DNA from: Formosa algae
GTDB taxonomy: Bacteria > Bacteroidota > Bacteroidia > Flavobacteriales > Flavobacteriaceae
Assembly: GCF_001439665.1 (NCBI RefSeq)
Contig: NZ_LMAK01000062.1
Location: 1-64,000, forward strand
Length of the DNA: 64,000 bases
Direction: 5' to 3'
Below, in pieces: positions 63,859 to 64,000 of the stretch (position 1 is its first letter; each line of letters opens with the position of its first letter). The notes beneath the pieces were generated by a model. The model saw only the letters and a list, made by a program, of their open reading frames with translations. It did not search any database and had not been told where the DNA came from. Position numbers and translations under genes: made by a program.

Positions 63859-64000
63859 ATGCATAAACTATCTTTTATACTTTGTTTACTTATTTGCGTA
63901 AGCAGCTGTAAATCATCTAAAAAAACAACAACCTACAGAAAGTCTAACAACGTTACCGTATCTCCTACGAACTCTATTAAAACAGATCGGTCTGAAGACA
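63859..64000 (+). CDS. Lipoprotein, N-terminal part (gene runs off the right edge)
   Basis: A frame from ATG at 63859 (MHKLSFILCLLICVSSC) with lipobox VSSC and a Ser/Lys/Thr-rich linker after it. An ATG at 63850 in the same frame would overlap the end of lpxB by 8 bp. Only 47 residues are in the window. The polar linker after the Cys is what precedes NlpC/P60-type domains in some flavobacterial lipoproteins, but the domain itself is not visible, so no function is claimed. Confidence 0.7.
   Translation, partial: MHKLSFILCLLICVSSCKSSKKTTTYRKSNNVTVSPTNSIKTDRSED

Noticed and set aside
1-64000. Prophage, insertion sequence or integrated element
   Set aside because: No transposase, integrase, phage gene, target-site duplication or tRNA-bordering repeat was seen; gene content is core-like throughout.

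Overview
The window is a piece of the chromosome of a marine-type Flavobacteriaceae bacterium (phylum Bacteroidota). The grounds are very AT-rich DNA, SusC/SusD and lipoprotein-anchored TamL outer-membrane proteins, a bacteroidotal dcw cluster with the long FtsZ of this class, MurE with the DNPR motif for meso-diaminopimelate, LpxB (Gram-negative lipid A), and several promoters with the -7 element TAnnTTTG used by this phylum. The genus cannot be fixed from the sequence alone. It is core-genome DNA: no insertion sequence, prophage, integrase or CRISPR array was seen.

Layout. 1-8.3 kb: a truncated secreted M28 peptidase, a DUF4407 membrane protein, a PhnA-domain protein, then two M24 (Xaa-Pro type) peptidases and a 2,5-dioxovalerate-type aldehyde dehydrogenase on the minus strand, facing an AraC-family regulator. 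The gap between dehydrogenase and regulator holds a multi-stem candidate RNA or repeat element. 8.3-14.9 kb: small housekeeping genes (MmcQ/YjbR, DUF4260, cyclase, hemW, ruvC, an outer-membrane barrel), a flippase-like protein with a GT2 glycosyltransferase, and a lipoprotein. 15-17.4 kb: a BlaI/BlaR1-type module whose repressor gene is preceded by three near-identical palindromes around a TAnnTTTG promoter, divergent from a DUF456 gene. 17.6-20.6 kb: a response regulator, a TPR histidine kinase and an unlisted 50-residue lipoprotein. 21.2-29.8 kb: TamB and TamL (both with TTG starts), then a HipA-like kinase with a DUF3037 partner. 29.9-40.2 kb: mannose-6-phosphate isomerase, an unusual Nramp relative, a SusC/SusD pair and a prolyl oligopeptidase.

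40.4-56.6 kb is the division and cell-wall (dcw) operon, read leftwards: mraZ, rsmH, ftsL, ftsI, murE, mraY, murD, ftsW, murG, murC, ftsQ, ftsA, ftsZ, then a GatB/YqeY-domain gene and tRNA-Arg(TCG). Almost every junction overlaps or touches. mraZ is preceded by three GTGGTA boxes at exact 10-bp spacing, a probable MraZ autoregulatory operator. 56.8-64 kb: an alpha/beta hydrolase, engB, an orphan oligopeptide-type ABC permease, a Prc-type S41 protease, then surE, a small membrane protein, lpxB and the start of a lipoprotein gene.

Much of the window serves the envelope: peptidoglycan synthesis and division (dcw), lipid A (lpxB), outer-membrane assembly (TamB/TamL), nutrient uptake (SusC/SusD) and periplasmic or surface proteolysis (M28, S9, Prc). 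All functional calls rest on reading motifs and architectures by eye; no database search was run.
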